Assembly: GCA_963995505.1 (NCBI GenBank)
Contig: OZ023192.1
Location: 8,105,001-8,169,000, forward strand
Reading direction: 5' to 3'
From: Hypericum androsaemum
Lineage: Eukaryota; Streptophyta; Magnoliopsida; Malpighiales; Hypericaceae
DNA: 64,000 nt
A program made the translations under genes and the position numbers. Position 1 is the stretch's first letter, and each line of letters begins with the position of its first letter. The notes under the pieces are model-generated. The model saw only the letters and a list, made by a program, of their open reading frames with translations. It did no database searches and was not told where the DNA came from. Shown here piece by piece: positions 35,937 to 47,961 of this stretch.

Positions 35937-37391
35937 GGGATAAGTATACTTAAGTACTCTGTAGTTTAGCACTTTTCAAGATAAGGTCATGTAATTTTTT
36001 CCGTCCAAAATCAATTCCTGTGGTATATTTTTTTGGACATTTTCGAATCCGAACAACCCAGGTAGATATCCGATCACATGTTTGTCCACGTGGGCACCAC
36101 GTCCGCCAAAACGACGCCGTTTATTGTCTTACGTGAACTTTTTATTTGTAGTTGATTATGGCATGTGATAAATTACCACATTAATCCCAAATTCGAGTTA
36201 AAAACAAAAACCAACTCCGTTTCACAAATCAAGTAAAAATTACATTTATTTTTCTCTCCCTTCTCCTCTTCCCCTTTACCCCTCCTCTTCGTCTTATCTT
36301 CTTCCTTCCAGGAATAAAAAAAGGTCCCATCTCCACGAAAAGGGAGGCCATCAAACAATACATGTTCAAAAATATCAAGAACCCCCCATCTCAAAGAACA
36401 TTAAGAACAATACATCTCCAGGAAGAACACATCTCAATATTCAAAGCCTAATCATAACATATTCTCATAAACCTTTATGCGAGGCCAAAACCAGAAACTA
36501 AATATAGTTAACCGAGACCAGAGTTCAAGTGGGTCCCCAAGTTCTTCACGTCTAGTTCATCATCCACCCCACTCACTACCTGCATCCACTTATCAATGTT
36601 GGCATCTAGATCTAGTTAATATCCGACTCTAAATTAATTTTTTCATAAACAAGAAATGCGTAAGAAGCAGGGAAACCCCATCGTTCCACCCCCTTCTCCT
36701 CCGCTGCCGACCCACTTCCCTGAACCCCCGAAAGATCGCTCCTTTTCGGTTTTTCCAACGACCCAATTGCGAATTCCAATCTGGGTCCCACCGAATTTGG
36801 CAAATCCGCCACCTTCGATCTCTTCCTGGAACCTCGCTTCTCGGTCAAAAGACTGGATCTAGGGTTAAAATGAGAAGTGGGTTGTTGAATTGGAACTCTA
36901 TTTCCCTGGGTCTCGCGTCCTCGTCCAGGAACTCCATTTTCCCTTCGTATTTAAGCTCTTTCTTCCATCTTCTTTTCTCTTTATTATATAGAGCCCCGAT
37001 TAAGTGACGATGATGATTGATTTTTGGAAATGAGGAGCCCGAGGTCCCGATTAAGTGACGCTGACAAAAATTTTAAAATATTTCTTTAAAAAATCCCACC
37101 TTTTTAACTTTGAAATTTGAAGAAATTTTTAAAGAAATTTTGTATTTCGAATTTAGGACTAATGTGATAATTTATGACATGTCACGTCAATAATCAGCAA
37201 CAAATAAAAATGTCCACATACGACAATAAACGGTGTCGTTTTGGCGAACATGTGGCCGGGCATCTACCCGAACTGCCCGGACTCAAAAATGTCCGAGAAA
37301 ATAAATCACAGGGATTGATTTTGGACGGAAAAAATCACATACCTTATCTTGGAAAGCGCTAAACCACATGATAGTTATGTGTACTTATTCC
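35937..37391. mobile_element. MULE-like non-autonomous element with ~270 bp inverted termini
   Basis: 1455 bp flanked by 9 bp direct repeats ATTATTATT (35928-35936 and 37392-37400). Ends GGGATAAGTATAC and, inverted, GGAATAAGTACAC. Inverted similarity continues for about 270 bases, sharing TTTAGC, TTTTCCGTCCAAAATCAAT and CAAAACGACRCCGTTTATTG. Long termini and a 9 bp duplication are the Mutator signature. No transposase frame is seen; the interior (about 36250-37130) is CT-rich with short open frames, so a captured host segment is possible. Confidence 0.85.
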
Positions 37392-37400
37392 ATTATTATT

Positions 37401-38380
37401 TAAAGTTTTTTTCGACCACTTGCGCCATGTGTCAAACATGATGCTTTTTACATTTCTTTAGTTATATGAATATCTTGATATGTTGAGTAAAAAAATACAA
37501 ATATGTGTTCCTCACTCTATGGTATGTATTCTCTCATAGTTACTCTATCTTATTTATAACTATTTGGAGTAAAGTTAAATTGAATTTAGAGCCTAATTTC
37601 TTTTTAAAAATAAACAAAAATTCAAACTTTTCATAAAATTTAGTAAACACAATTTTATAAATTCGTAGAAGATTATAATTTTTTGTGGAACTATATGGAA
37701 AAATTATATGATCGATTGGAAAATTACTAATATGATTAAAGTTTTAAATCAAACAAATTGGCCCATCCCTTTCATTGCTGCTGCTTAGAAATGTGTGAAA
37801 AAAAGGATATCAAAGGGATTCTGATGGCGCTATTGAAGATTTTCGAGCTGACCAAGTTTATCAAAGCAATCTCCGAAGTATGAATAATTAAACAGTTTCT
37901 TCAAACATTTTTAAAATGAAATTTTTTAGAAACAAATTTCTAAAAGCTCAAAAAGGGGAAAATTATAGAAACCCACAATATCTTATAAAATTTTCCAATG
38001 TTAATGAAAAGATCCAAAAAAATCTTATATACATTTTTAATAAATTTGCAAATGTATAACGCTCTTTCGTAACGTTTGATATATCTTTTAAAATCTTCAA
38101 TTATAGCAATTCCGATAAATTGGTGTTTCGGACATTTCAGGTAGAACCAAAAAACGTCACTACGTTTGTGTTTTTGTAACAAAAGAAAACCTGATCAGGC
38201 TTAATCGCGGCCTTCAAAGGAAAATGTTCATAAACGGCGTTCACTTGCCATAAAAATACTGCAGAGACCATGCTGTTTGGAGGGGCACAATCCAACAGAA
38301 ATAATATACCATCTGCTGGAAAAATGGACATGAGATCCGACGGATACACATAAACATTTGATAACCAAGGGAAACTGATT
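37401..38380. other. AT-rich intergenic DNA
   Basis: The first about 110 bases are the right part of the split duplicate. The remainder shows no gene or element. The last bases are probably the 3' UTR of the gene on the - strand. Confidence 0.4.
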
Positions 38381-41077
38381 TCATTTCGAACCCAAGGCGA
38401 ACGACAACTTAGGCCGCGACTTGTTCTTACCCAGCAATTTCATCAGATTTTGACGTTCTTCCTCCTCTTGTTGCTTCTTCCGTCTCATTGTGTCTTCTTT
38501 TTGTCTCTGTAGCTCCTCCAGTTCTCGCAATCGTTCTTCCTCTCTGCGCTGCTGCTCCAAAGCTTCCCTTCTTTGAGCTTCTTCAACCCTCCTACGGTTC
38601 TCTTCTAGCATCTTTTCAAGTTCTTCTTTCTCCTTCCGAGCCAGCTCCTGACAAGAACAATGACATGTTTGATAGTCCATCCCATCTAAGGAACCAAGAT
38701 GATCAACTTTTACCTACTCTTATCTATCGATGAAGATCCAAGTATTACATCAGCCCAAATCGATTTACCTCTTTCCTTCTTGCCTCAATCAGAGCAGCTT
38801 CTTTCTCTTTCTCAAGCTGGATGGCAACTTCTTCGTTTACCCTTCTCCGTCCCTCCTCAAGACGCCGCTTAATCTCCAGCTTAATCTCCACGTTATTCAA
38901 GCTCTCTTCAACTTTCTTCTGAATTGCTTGTTCCAGCCGCTTACTTGTCTCTTCTTCAACAAGTTTTATCTCTGCTTCCTGCTGACGCCTGAGGGAAAAT
39001 GTGTGCATATCACTCCAAAAATGGCCATTTTGAAGTCCAGTGATAGGTAAATACCCTTAAATTCAACAAATATGAAATAACTCAAATTACAGATCACATT
39101 TTCAATCTCCCATTATTTTTTCCCTTTCTCAGCTTCCGTAAGGTGCAAACTGGCCTTGATAACGATAAAAGGAACTAGACATTTCAAGACGAACTATAGC
39201 ATACCTCTAACGGAATCCTGATCCAAACAAATGAGAATCAAAACTGGTGAATAGCAGATAAACGAGGTTCCAATTTCATCATCATATATAACAATTTGAT
39301 AATAGCAGTGTCTTCCTTCAGAAGTTCCTGTGAATAAAAATGTCAAGTAATCTGCTGCAACCTGATAGTAAACCTGATAGTCAATCACTTAAAAAGTCCC
39401 GAGGCCAAATTACAAAAAGAATTTCTCCGAATAGGGTCATCTCCCAAACTCACATCAAAACTGTCACAGAAGCTATGACAAGTAACCCATGGACAACCTT
39501 TACAAAAAAAAGTAACCCATGGACAGTTTAAATAACAATTTTACTAGAAAATAATCTGTGATCTAAACAAAACAGGAGTCACTCGAGAGATTCAAGAAAA
39601 CCAAAGGATAGTACCAAGGATGCAAAACATGAAAAGAGGGAGAAGTTCACAATAAAAGCCATGCTAAGGCATAATGGAATTGCAATAAAAGATCAACCAT
39701 ATTCAGCCGCCTCTAGTTCATCAACGGAGAAAAGGTCAAACCCTCTACCCTTGTAATATGCAGCCTAAGTATCCAAAAAGAAAAAAAAAATCTCCCAAAT
39801 CGCAAACAAGAATGAGAAAGAGAACCTGCAATTAGCCAGCAAGGATGCAACATATAAATGATAGCATACAAAGGTGAACTCAAGGCAATCAAGACATGCT
39901 GAGAGCTTAAGCAAGGATGACGAGTAGTGTATATACCGCTTTTTTTCCTCTTCTTCTTCTTTTCTCATCTTTTCACTAACGTTTCTAAGCTCAGTTGAAC
40001 CAAGACTTGGACTAGAGTATTTGCGAGGAGACAGTGAGGAACTCCTGCTTCTTTGTTTCTTACTACGTCTTGGTGACGTAGAACGGCTTTTACGACGTCT
40101 TGGAGTTGGAGAAGGGCTTTTATGGCGTCGTGGAGATATAGAGCGGCTTCTTCGTCTGTACCACATGAAACAACAAAAATGGTTTAAGTAACAACAGCAC
40201 ATAAGTAGACAGTTACATAGCATTTCAGAGTCAGCATCATGGCATATATAACCATGAATATAGAAGCATTTATAATTACCTTAAACAGATAAGATTTACC
40301 ATTCTGCTCCATCTTTAATCACATGAAGCTAAAACCAGAATTGAGCAGTAAGAAACCTCCTCAAGTTCACTTATCGGTTCACTTCTCACATAACTATCTT
40401 GAAAATAGATTGCTTCCTCATTTAATTTGTATATATCATGATTCACATTGTCTAACATCGTTTTGAAAGTAACCCTGGTGTACCTTTGTCGGCAGTTCAC
40501 ACAATTCAATTCTACCTATTCACTTTTAACTTTTCCCTGAACACCTATGCAACTAAGGAAGTAGATCAGCAACTGGAAAAGCCTACCAGTCAGCCGCTGC
40601 GACTGAGTTCGAGCAATTTATCGAAATAGTGGAAAACAAAATCCACAAGCGCAGCTTCGACAACAATCTCAAGCTTAGACATACAAATTTCCATCATACA
40701 CAAACGACGCAATCATTGGCACATCAAACTAGAAGAATGCCGAAATAACAAAGCGCATTTTGAAGCAAATACCGGGGCATTGAATAAACGAATTTACCTC
40801 GATGATTTACGACGACAGGTCCCGACAGATCAAAAATGGGACTAGGCACAAAGAGCAAGGACGATCAACAAGGTGTAATCCCAATCCCCCGCAACTCAAC
40901 CACACCAGCCCTTAAATCCCAACAAAAAAGGCGCAAAAGAGACAGACATAAACGGGGTCACCTGCTACGCGAATACGAATAGGGGAATCGGCTCTTGTCC
41001 TCCCTTCTGCTCCTCCGACCATACCTTACCGGAGGCGACAGCGACCGCCTCCGACTCCGAGACAAGTCCCTCGCCAT
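38381..41077 (-). CDS. ARGLU1: ARGLU1-like arginine/glutamate-rich protein
   Basis: Nuclear cofactor; animal ARGLU1 binds Mediator and splicing factors and modulates alternative splicing. Exons in coding order: 41077-40962, 40155-39937, 38988-38769 and 38647-38381, all GT-AG and in frame, giving 273 residues, about the length of the animal protein as I recall it. The N-terminus is an Arg/Ser domain (MARDLSRSRRRSLSPP, then repeated SPRR/TPRR units such as RRRSRSISPRRHKSP). From about residue 105 it is a long charged helix rich in Glu, Arg and Lys (KMRKEEEEEKKRR, KRRLEEGRRRVNEEVAIQLE, EKEELEKMLEENRRRVEEAQ), ending NLMKLLGKNKSRPKLSFALG. The 0.95 kb intron 2 is long compared with intron 3. Whether it holds a regulated exon, as in vertebrates, cannot be told by eye. 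Confidence 0.9.
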
Positions 41078-41249
41078 CTCCCCTGAAAGAGATGGACAAT
41101 ATAGAATTGTCGAAACAGGTCGAGGAAAGCTGCAATTCCTCTAGCGGCAGGAAACTCACAGGGTATTTGGATTCCGATTCAGTTTCCGGACAGCTGATTG
41201 AAAAGCAGAAGGGGCTGGATAACAACGGATAGGTGCTCGGGACGAGAAA

Positions 41250-42159
41250 TAAAGAAACCCTAATTAATTCCCAATTTATACTGGAAAATGAGGTTCCAAT
41301 GTTTGGGAGGTATTAGAGCGGTAAACTACAAAGTCTCCGGGAAAATAAGTATGAATAGGGTGTGGACACTTAATTCTTATTAACCTGTTAATTTTTTTCT
41401 AATCAATTTACAACTCAATCCAATCCCATCTTTTTATCATATTTATTGGTGATCTCATCCAATTCCCTCACCAAATAAATAATTAATATCTTTCTTATCC
41501 ACATATTATCTATAATCAATTTATGTTTACATATAAATTATAATTAATATATAAAAATTATGCTACCACCAAAAAAATAAAAATAATGTGTACTATAACA
41601 AGAGAAAAATTACTATAAAGTAACAAAATTAAGATTACAAAACTTGGAATAAAAAATTAGAAAGAAATAAAATCAAGTTACGAATGGATGCATGAATGAT
41701 AAATTACAAATTCGGGTTGTGCATAATAGAAATTACAAATGGATGAGTGAAATCTTGGATAATCTAGGGAGTTAGGATTATTCGAATCCATAATAGAAAT
41801 AATATAACTACGAAGTATAAAGAGATAATGTAGTGAGAAAAAAGAGAAGTTTAGATTGTGCATCACAATATGTCAACATTGAGCTCTATTTATATAGAAT
41901 TGAAAATTACTAATTTTTTTTAATTTTTATATTAAAAGGTAATTTTTATAAATACACAAATAATATCTATTGGTACTTATTTCAACTAATAATATTGTGT
42001 CATGTGTCATTAGGAATGAATTAAGATTAAAAAAACCCCTGATCGATCAGTCAGGCGAGTAGATCGCCGAAAACTCATGCAATTTTTATTTAATTTCTTT
42101 GTTGTCGGCTAGCGGTGAGAGATTGGTGAAGCTCACCAATAAACTCAGCTTTAAGGCAA
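41250..42159. other. Upstream of ARGLU1-like gene, AT-rich
   Basis: Divergent promoter side of the ARGLU1-like gene followed by very AT-rich DNA with no frame or repeat I can support. Confidence 0.35.
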
Positions 42160-42168
42160 AATAGTTAC

Positions 42169-42522
42169 GGGAGCAGATTTGGTTTTGAAATGCTAAATCC
42201 AACCAGGACCGTCATGTTTGATCTAATGGTTGATTTAGTTATGATCCAATGATGTACTCAGTTATGATCCAATAGTCTACTTAGTTATGATTCAATAGTT
42301 CGTTTTTATCCCATCCCGAATTAATCGGGACCATCCCAGTTACGATTCAATAGTTTACCCAGTTATGATACAATGATTTACCCAGTTACGATTCAATTGT
42401 TGTGCACTTTTTCATTTTGCCCCCCGTATTTTTGCATTTTTGCAAAAAAATCTCCGTGTGTCCTTAAATAAAAATCCTCCAGCACCGTGCTGGAGTGGGG
42501 CTCCAGGACCAAATCCAGTCCC
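42169..42522. mobile_element. 354 bp MULE-type MITE with internal 20-mer repeats
   Basis: Flanked by perfect 9 bp repeats AATAGTTAC (42160-42168 and 42523-42531). Ends GGGAGCAGATTTGGTTTTG and, inverted, GGGACTGGATTTGGTCCTG. Inside (about 42229-42400) are at least six degenerate units of about 21-22 bp around GTTATGATCCAATRGTTTAC. No coding capacity. Confidence 0.75.
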
Positions 42523-42531
42523 AATAGTTAC

Positions 42532-43565
42532 ATGTGTCCCTTCTTATTATCTTGAGTAAAATGCATTTTAGTCTTTTAGGTCCTGCAAGCCTTTTGAGAT
42601 TTTAAGTTCTGAATTCACTTTAACGATATCTCCCTAAAAAATGGAGTTGGATTGAATACTCACAACTGAAAACTTGATGTTGGCCATGTTTGGCTAAACA
42701 GATTCGGAGCAGATAGCAGATTCATTTTAGCAGATTATAGATTGAAAAATATGTTTGGAAAAATCAACTAGCAAATTGTAGATTCAATTTAATATATTGA
42801 ATATATTTAGTTAAATTAATTTTTAATTGACAAATTAAACTAAAATAAATAATCTTATTTATTTAAATAAAATGGTGATTTAAAATAATTTTTTTATATT
42901 TCTAAATAAATATTTTGATAAATGAAAAATTATGAACTCCATAATAATTTCATTCAATTGATATTTCAAACAAGCCCTAAGAAAATAAAAGGCAATTATG
43001 ATCTATAAAATAAATTAAGTTAGTAAATTGGTATTTTGATTTAAAAAATCACTAAATAACTTAAAGGAATTTAAACTAACATTAGAAAATTGAATTAATA
43101 AAATAGAAAATGATTGTTATAAAAATATAAGTTATATCTCACTTGGACCGATAATTTTGGTTGGAATATATTTATATATCGGATAACTCTATATTAATCT
43201 TGACTATTAGATATATATTTTTAGTTATTTTAAAATGGATCACACGATTGATAGAAAGAATGAAAGATAAAAAAAATAGTTTTTTATCTACTAGTAGATT
43301 GATAACTACTCCTCCTATTTCTCATCTACTCATTTACCAAACGGGTAGATTACTAAATCTACTCAAAATCTAGGGATCGTAATTAGACCCTGACTCTAAG
43401 GGTCTACCCTTCTCGAGACCCGAAGGGTTCAAGACTCGTTGACTTTGACTGGGTCTAGACCCTGATGCTGCCCCGATCCTGATATTTTAAAAGGATAAGG
43501 ACATGTATATGGATCTATAGGATCCTGCCCTGATCCTACCCGGATTCTTTAATTTAATATTAAAG

Positions 43566-43607
<42 letters not shown>

Positions 43608-43665
43608 AGACATAATATCAAATTCTCATTTTTTGTAGGTAAATATTCTTTATTAAAAGAAAAGT
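42532..43665. other. AT-rich DNA with possible decayed DNA-transposon ends and a (TA)n tract
   Basis: TGGCCATGTTTGGCTAAACA at about 42677 resembles the inverted end TGGCCCCGTTTGTTGG at about 45974, and also ACCCGTTTGGTAAATGAG (inverted) near 43345. These may be ends of an old hAT or Harbinger-type element, but no target duplication is clear. (TA)n occupies about 43568-43603. No gene. Confidence 0.3.
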
Positions 43666-43963
43666 TTAAAATAGAGCAAGCGCAAAAAGAAAGACAAGAT
43701 ACAGGGGCCCGATATTTACATCACTTACAATTCCGCCCCGACCAAAACGTTCCCCCGACCTCAAGAGGTGAAGAAGAGGGACCGATAAATTTTTGTAGGC
43801 AATCAAGAAAGTGAGCAGCGTTTGATTGTGAATGATCGAGGCACCCGTCCAAAGGATCCACTCTTGGGCATGAAAGAGCACAAAATGCAGGAGAAGCTCA
43901 TTATCGCACCTCGCCTCGTTGAAGATGATACCATTATGAAGCAGCCATAGGCCCCAAGTAATA
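43666..43963 (-). pseudogene. LINE ORF2 3' remnant, split by the solo LTR
   Basis: On the - strand, across the LTR target site, it reads FTTITWGLWLLHNGIIFNEA then HFVLFHAQEWILWTGA, matching the zf-RVT/C-terminal part of plant L1 ORF2 (WxxW...RN.IIFN pattern). The 5' side of this piece lies at 45580-45640, beyond the LTR. No intact frame remains. Confidence 0.6.
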
Positions 43964-45579
43964 TGTAAAGATCAAGAAACTAAAATAGGAATGTTCCAAA
44001 CTAGTGGGGGACTGAACTAAAATTCACCAGGTACCGGTTTGTAAATTGCCAACCTAAAAACCCTAGAGTCGTGCTTATATAAGGAGGACTGACAAAAACC
44101 CTAACCCCACTTTCTGAAATCCTGTTTTTGCCTCCTACTAGGCGAGGAGACCGATCTGGGTGAGTCAAGGGACGGGGACGACCTCAACAACGTGTCCCGA
44201 GACATTAGAGTAAGCCCCTCTCCCGAATTTAGGCTTTTCTGTTTATTCTTGGTAGGCCGACACTGATAAACCCGAAAGGACCTGTAGGAATCCGAAGGAC
44301 CTATAAGAATCCACAGGGAATTTAGGCTTTTCTGTTTATTCTTGGTAGGCCGACACTGATAAACCCGAAAGGACCTGTAGGAATCCGAAGGACCTATAAG
44401 AATCCGCAGGGAACGTCAGTGTTAGTGGCTACGTGAAGTAACGAAACGAGAGACGAGGTAAGTTCGAATCTCGTCTTACTATAGGACCGATCAGACATGT
44501 CCTGATTCTGGTATGCAAAACTGATTATTTGCGCGATTATGCTGACCGATTGTATAGTTCTGATTCTGTACTTGTTTGATATGATTATTTTATGAAGTTA
44601 TATGTTCCGCAATCATGAATCATGAATATTATGTGCTCATGAATATTATATATTAAACTGTCAGAGAGTTCTTCCATCTTGTACGTGTACGTGTACAAGT
44701 CCATGTCCAATGCAGGATATAATTGGAATATTATAAGTGTGATAATGGGTATGAAGTTCTTCATGTTCATAGTTTCAGAAATTGAATGGGTGATCAGTAT
44801 ATGTAATGCATGAATATATTACGTGAGATGGAGTTGGTTGAGTATTGATTCATGGGCTATGGAAATTAATTGAGTAAAAGTCAATTGGTTTGATTTCTTT
44901 GTTATAGGATTCGTTCCTGTTCTATCCGGATATGAAATCTGTTCGGTTCTATTCTGTTTTGTTCTGATCGGTGTTACACTGTTTGATTCGGTTCTGTACT
45001 GTCCTGCTCTGTTCTGTCCAAACAGACTCTGTACTGTACTATACTGGTCGAGATTACTTCCACACTACTGTACCCGTAGAGATCTGTACTGTATACTGTA
45101 TTTGTTTACTCTACGTGAGTGTGGTGGGTATCTGTGCCCCGTGGTGAGAACTCCTTTCCGCTCCTGGATTATACAGCGAAAAGAGGTGTCTACTGTGCCC
45201 CACGGGATCTCGATGTCGTAGCTCTGGAGTTGCATCTATTAATGTCTTGAATCTAATTGTGGTGTCTATATCTGATCGTTCTAGTTGATGCGACTATCTT
45301 GTTGAATTCGACTTACTGAGTTGCGTAATCTCATCAAAATACGTATTTTTGTTTCAGATACTTCAGGGGCAGATCGGGTGTGAGGATTTGAGGCGAGGTC
45401 ATGCATCCCTAGACTTAGGGCATCATGTTTTCCATATTTAAGACAATATAATTTGTTTTCGAATTCATTAGTATGTTATCGAATTTTCTTTGGACTTATT
45501 TCGAGTTTTGAGAAATAAAAGTGCCTTACGGAGATTTTACTCCGTGGCGGTTGGCATGCCTAATTTCCACGGCGTGACA
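43964..45579. mobile_element. Solo LTR with perfect 5 bp target duplication
   Basis: 1616 bp, TGTAAAGATC...GGCGTGACA, flanked on both sides by TAATA (43959-43963 and 45580-45584). A likely TATA box, CTTATATAAG, lies at 44074-44083 in + orientation, followed by a leader. No gag or pol is present, so internal sequence was lost by LTR-LTR recombination. Inserted in a LINE remnant of opposite strand. Confidence 0.82.
44225..44410 (+). repeat. 93 bp tandem duplication inside the solo LTR
   Basis: Two units, 44225-44317 and 44318-44410, start GAATTTAGGCTTTTCTG. The only difference I see is CCACAGG against CCGCAGG, so the duplication is young. Each unit also repeats GGACCT(G/A)TA(G/A)GAATCC internally. 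Confidence 0.92.
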
Positions 45580-45584
45580 TAATA

Positions 45585-46240
45585 GTAGTGAAAATCACGA
45601 ACCAAATTCTCAATTTTAACTTACCCAAACTTTTTTTGGATTTGGTTGTTGGGTTTCTTTGTATTGATTTATTTAATGAATAAAAATATCTCATTGCTAT
45701 TTGAAAACTATCAAAAGAAAATTTTATTTTTTTAATTAAATACTTTTTATAAAATAGATCTGCGGGTCGCCCTTATCCTGCTCGATTTTTTAGGACCCAG
45801 ATCATGTCCAAATCCTTATTTTAAAAGAAGGTAAAGATAAGGGTCTGAATCCACCATTTAAAAAAAGGTAAGGATCTGTGTCCTATGAATCTTATCCGAA
45901 TCCTGCTCATTGCCATCCCTATCAAAATCTACAATCTACTAGTTGGATCTATTCCAACAAACGGGGCCATTATCTGGTGCCCTCAAATGTGGTACGTTGA
46001 CATCGAGGGGACGCACATCCAATGACTAAAAATTTCACAGTAACTCCACGACGCTTCGCTTCTTCCCGCAACTGCTTCACGCTCATCGCTAAGAACCAAA
46101 GACTCGTAGTTACAACCGATAGGTGAGCTTTACAATCCCATATCCTCGATATTCCCTTTCCTTCTCAAAAAATATATTCCCTTCACATAAATTCCCACCT
46201 ATAAAATTCTCAAATTGACCCCTCCCCAAAAAGGGTAGGA
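45585..46240. other. AT-rich DNA with repeat scraps
   Basis: The first about 60 bases continue the split LINE remnant. TTTAAAAGAAGGTAA and related phrases around 45820-45890 mirror loosely the GGATCCTGCCC patch at 43480-43550. No gene. Confidence 0.3.
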
Positions 46241-46249
46241 TTGGGTCCT

Positions 46250-47672
46250 TGATGTGTAAAGTGAGTCAGGACCAACCTGGATAAAAAGAGAATCATTAGA
46301 TTAATTTTTTAAATCATGTGCAAGATCTAATGAATTATATTCACGAGGGTATTATTGTACTTATTTTTTTCTCTCACTCTCTTTCAACCCTAAAGAAAAA
46401 AACACTCTCTCTCTCGACCCAAGCCAACACCACCGCCCCTCCTCCCAGTGAAGGCAATTTCTTCCCTGCCTCACTCCTCCAGGCTCTAACAGAGAAAGAA
46501 AATGGTGGTTTGCCGCATCAAGTGAAGGCTTTGCTAGAACTCGTCACAATTGCTTCCTGTTGGTGCTTACCATTTGGTTGTTTTCAAGGTCCGATTCCAA
46601 GACATGGAGAGGTGAAGTCGGACGAGGATGGCACCAACGGTGAAAGAGATCAGATCTCGGTCCTCTTCTATTTTTTAATGTTTAATTTTTTTTGTATTTA
46701 ATTATTTTTGTCTGCCGAAAAAATAAAGTGATTGCAATTTAAAAGGAAAAGAACTCATAAGAAGAAGCATCCCTTCAAAAGAAATAAAGAAGCCGAAGCC
46801 ATTTTGAACTCCTATTATGTTTCTTAATAAGAAGACCCATTTGTTTCTCACAATAGCAGTTGCTTCTGATTGTTGTCTTTCTACGATAAGAACATTGTTG
46901 ATGCCTTTGTTCTGAACCGATGATGGTGCTTTTGTTGATTTCTTTCATACTAGGTCCTCACAAAACTGTATACTATTGTTCAATAGAAATTGAAACTTTC
47001 AAGCATTAAATGGTATGACTAGTTATTTTAAAATGATTTGTCCAGTTATGTTAAAATAATTTATACGATTTTCTTAAAATGGTTTGTACGGTTTTTGTTC
47101 AAATAGTTTGCGCTGTAATGATCGAATGATTTGTTCTGTTATGTTCGAATGCTTTTCAATGTTACGATAAAATAGTTTGTTATGTTATGATCGAAAAGTT
47201 TATTCTATTATGATCGAATGGTTTGCACTGTAATGATCGAATGGTTTACACTATAATGATCAAATGGCTTGTTCTGTTATGTTCGAATAATTTTCAAAGT
47301 TATGATAAAATAGTTTGTTATGTCTTGATCAAAATATTTGTTAAAAATACTTATAATAAGAAAGTTAAATAACAGGGTAAACTATTTGACATAACGGGAT
47401 AAACTATTTGACATAACGGGATAAATCATTTGATATAAAAATGTGTCAGCCTTTTTCAAAGAAAACCCCGAAAGGAAAACAATTAGAGACAACCACTCCA
47501 AAAATTAAAATGAACATTAAATGATAGGCGGGGCCCACTCCCTTGTAGATCTACTCCCTTCCTTTTTCTTTGGTCCCGTCCTCCACGCATATTGCCTCTA
47601 ATTACACTCTTCTATTTTTACCCTTTCCAGATTAGTCTTGGATACTACTTTCCAGGACCACATCTGGTCCCC
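46250..47672. mobile_element. Possible larger relative of the 42169 element
   Basis: The right end, TCCAGGACCACATCTGGTCCC at 47651-47671, matches the right end of the 42169 element (TCCAGGACCAAATCCAGTCCC), and the interior carries the same degenerate repeat type. The left end is uncertain; GGGTCCTTGATG near 46244 followed by AGTCAGGACCAAC is the best candidate. No target duplication found. An open frame at 46318-46701 (low-complexity start, PPPSEGNFFPASLLQALTEK) is unrecognised and may be captured or chance. Confidence 0.35.
47030..47345. repeat. Degenerate ~21 bp tandem repeats (GTTATGATCGAATGGTTTG type)
   Basis: About a dozen imperfect units alternate AATGATCGAATGGTTTRC, TATGTTCGAATRNTTTTC and TACGATAAAATAGTTTGT. 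The consensus resembles the repeats at 42229-42400. Confidence 0.7.
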
Positions 47673-47691
47673 CCAAAAACCCCCTCTAATG

Positions 47692-47961
47692 GCAATAAAT
47701 ACAACGCTTCCTCTACCTAAACCTCCCTGTGATCATATCTCCACGTCAAGCAAAAGCGATTCCTTGTTTGATTCAGTTTCGACGGCACAAACGAAGCCTT
47801 TGAGTGAGGAGGAGATGTCCGTACTGCAATGTCACACCAAAGTGGTGGTAACTGGCAACAACCGGACCAAGTCCGTACTTTTCAGCCATCGGCACTACCT
47901 GACGAGGTATCGTAGTGAGCTGCCAGATTGGGCTGTCACCGGTGGTAGTGGAAAGCAATAA
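47692..47961 (+). CDS. Unrecognised 89-residue open frame
   Basis: Starts MAINTTLPLPKPPCD and ends WAVTGGSGKQ. The composition is not low-complexity, and a hydrophilic Ser-rich N-terminus precedes VLQCHTKVVVTGNNRT. A longer frame starts at 47638, but its first residues lie in the repeat end at 47651-47671. I know no family for it. It could be a small gene, a captured exon or chance. Confidence 0.22.
   Translation, partial: AINTTLPLPKPPCDHISTSSKSDSLFDSVSTAQTKPLSEEEMSVLQCHTKVVVTGNNRTKSVLFSHRHYLTRYRSELPDWAVTGGSGKQ

Noticed and set aside
42200..42400. Possible CRISPR-like array of ~21 bp units.
   Set aside because: Units are degenerate and head to tail without unique spacers, in a plant transposon; it is a minisatellite.
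42676..45974. A single hAT/Harbinger element bounded by TGGCC...TGTTTGG ends.
   Set aside because: Ends are weakly similar, a third similar end lies at 43345, and no 3 bp or 8 bp target duplication is visible.
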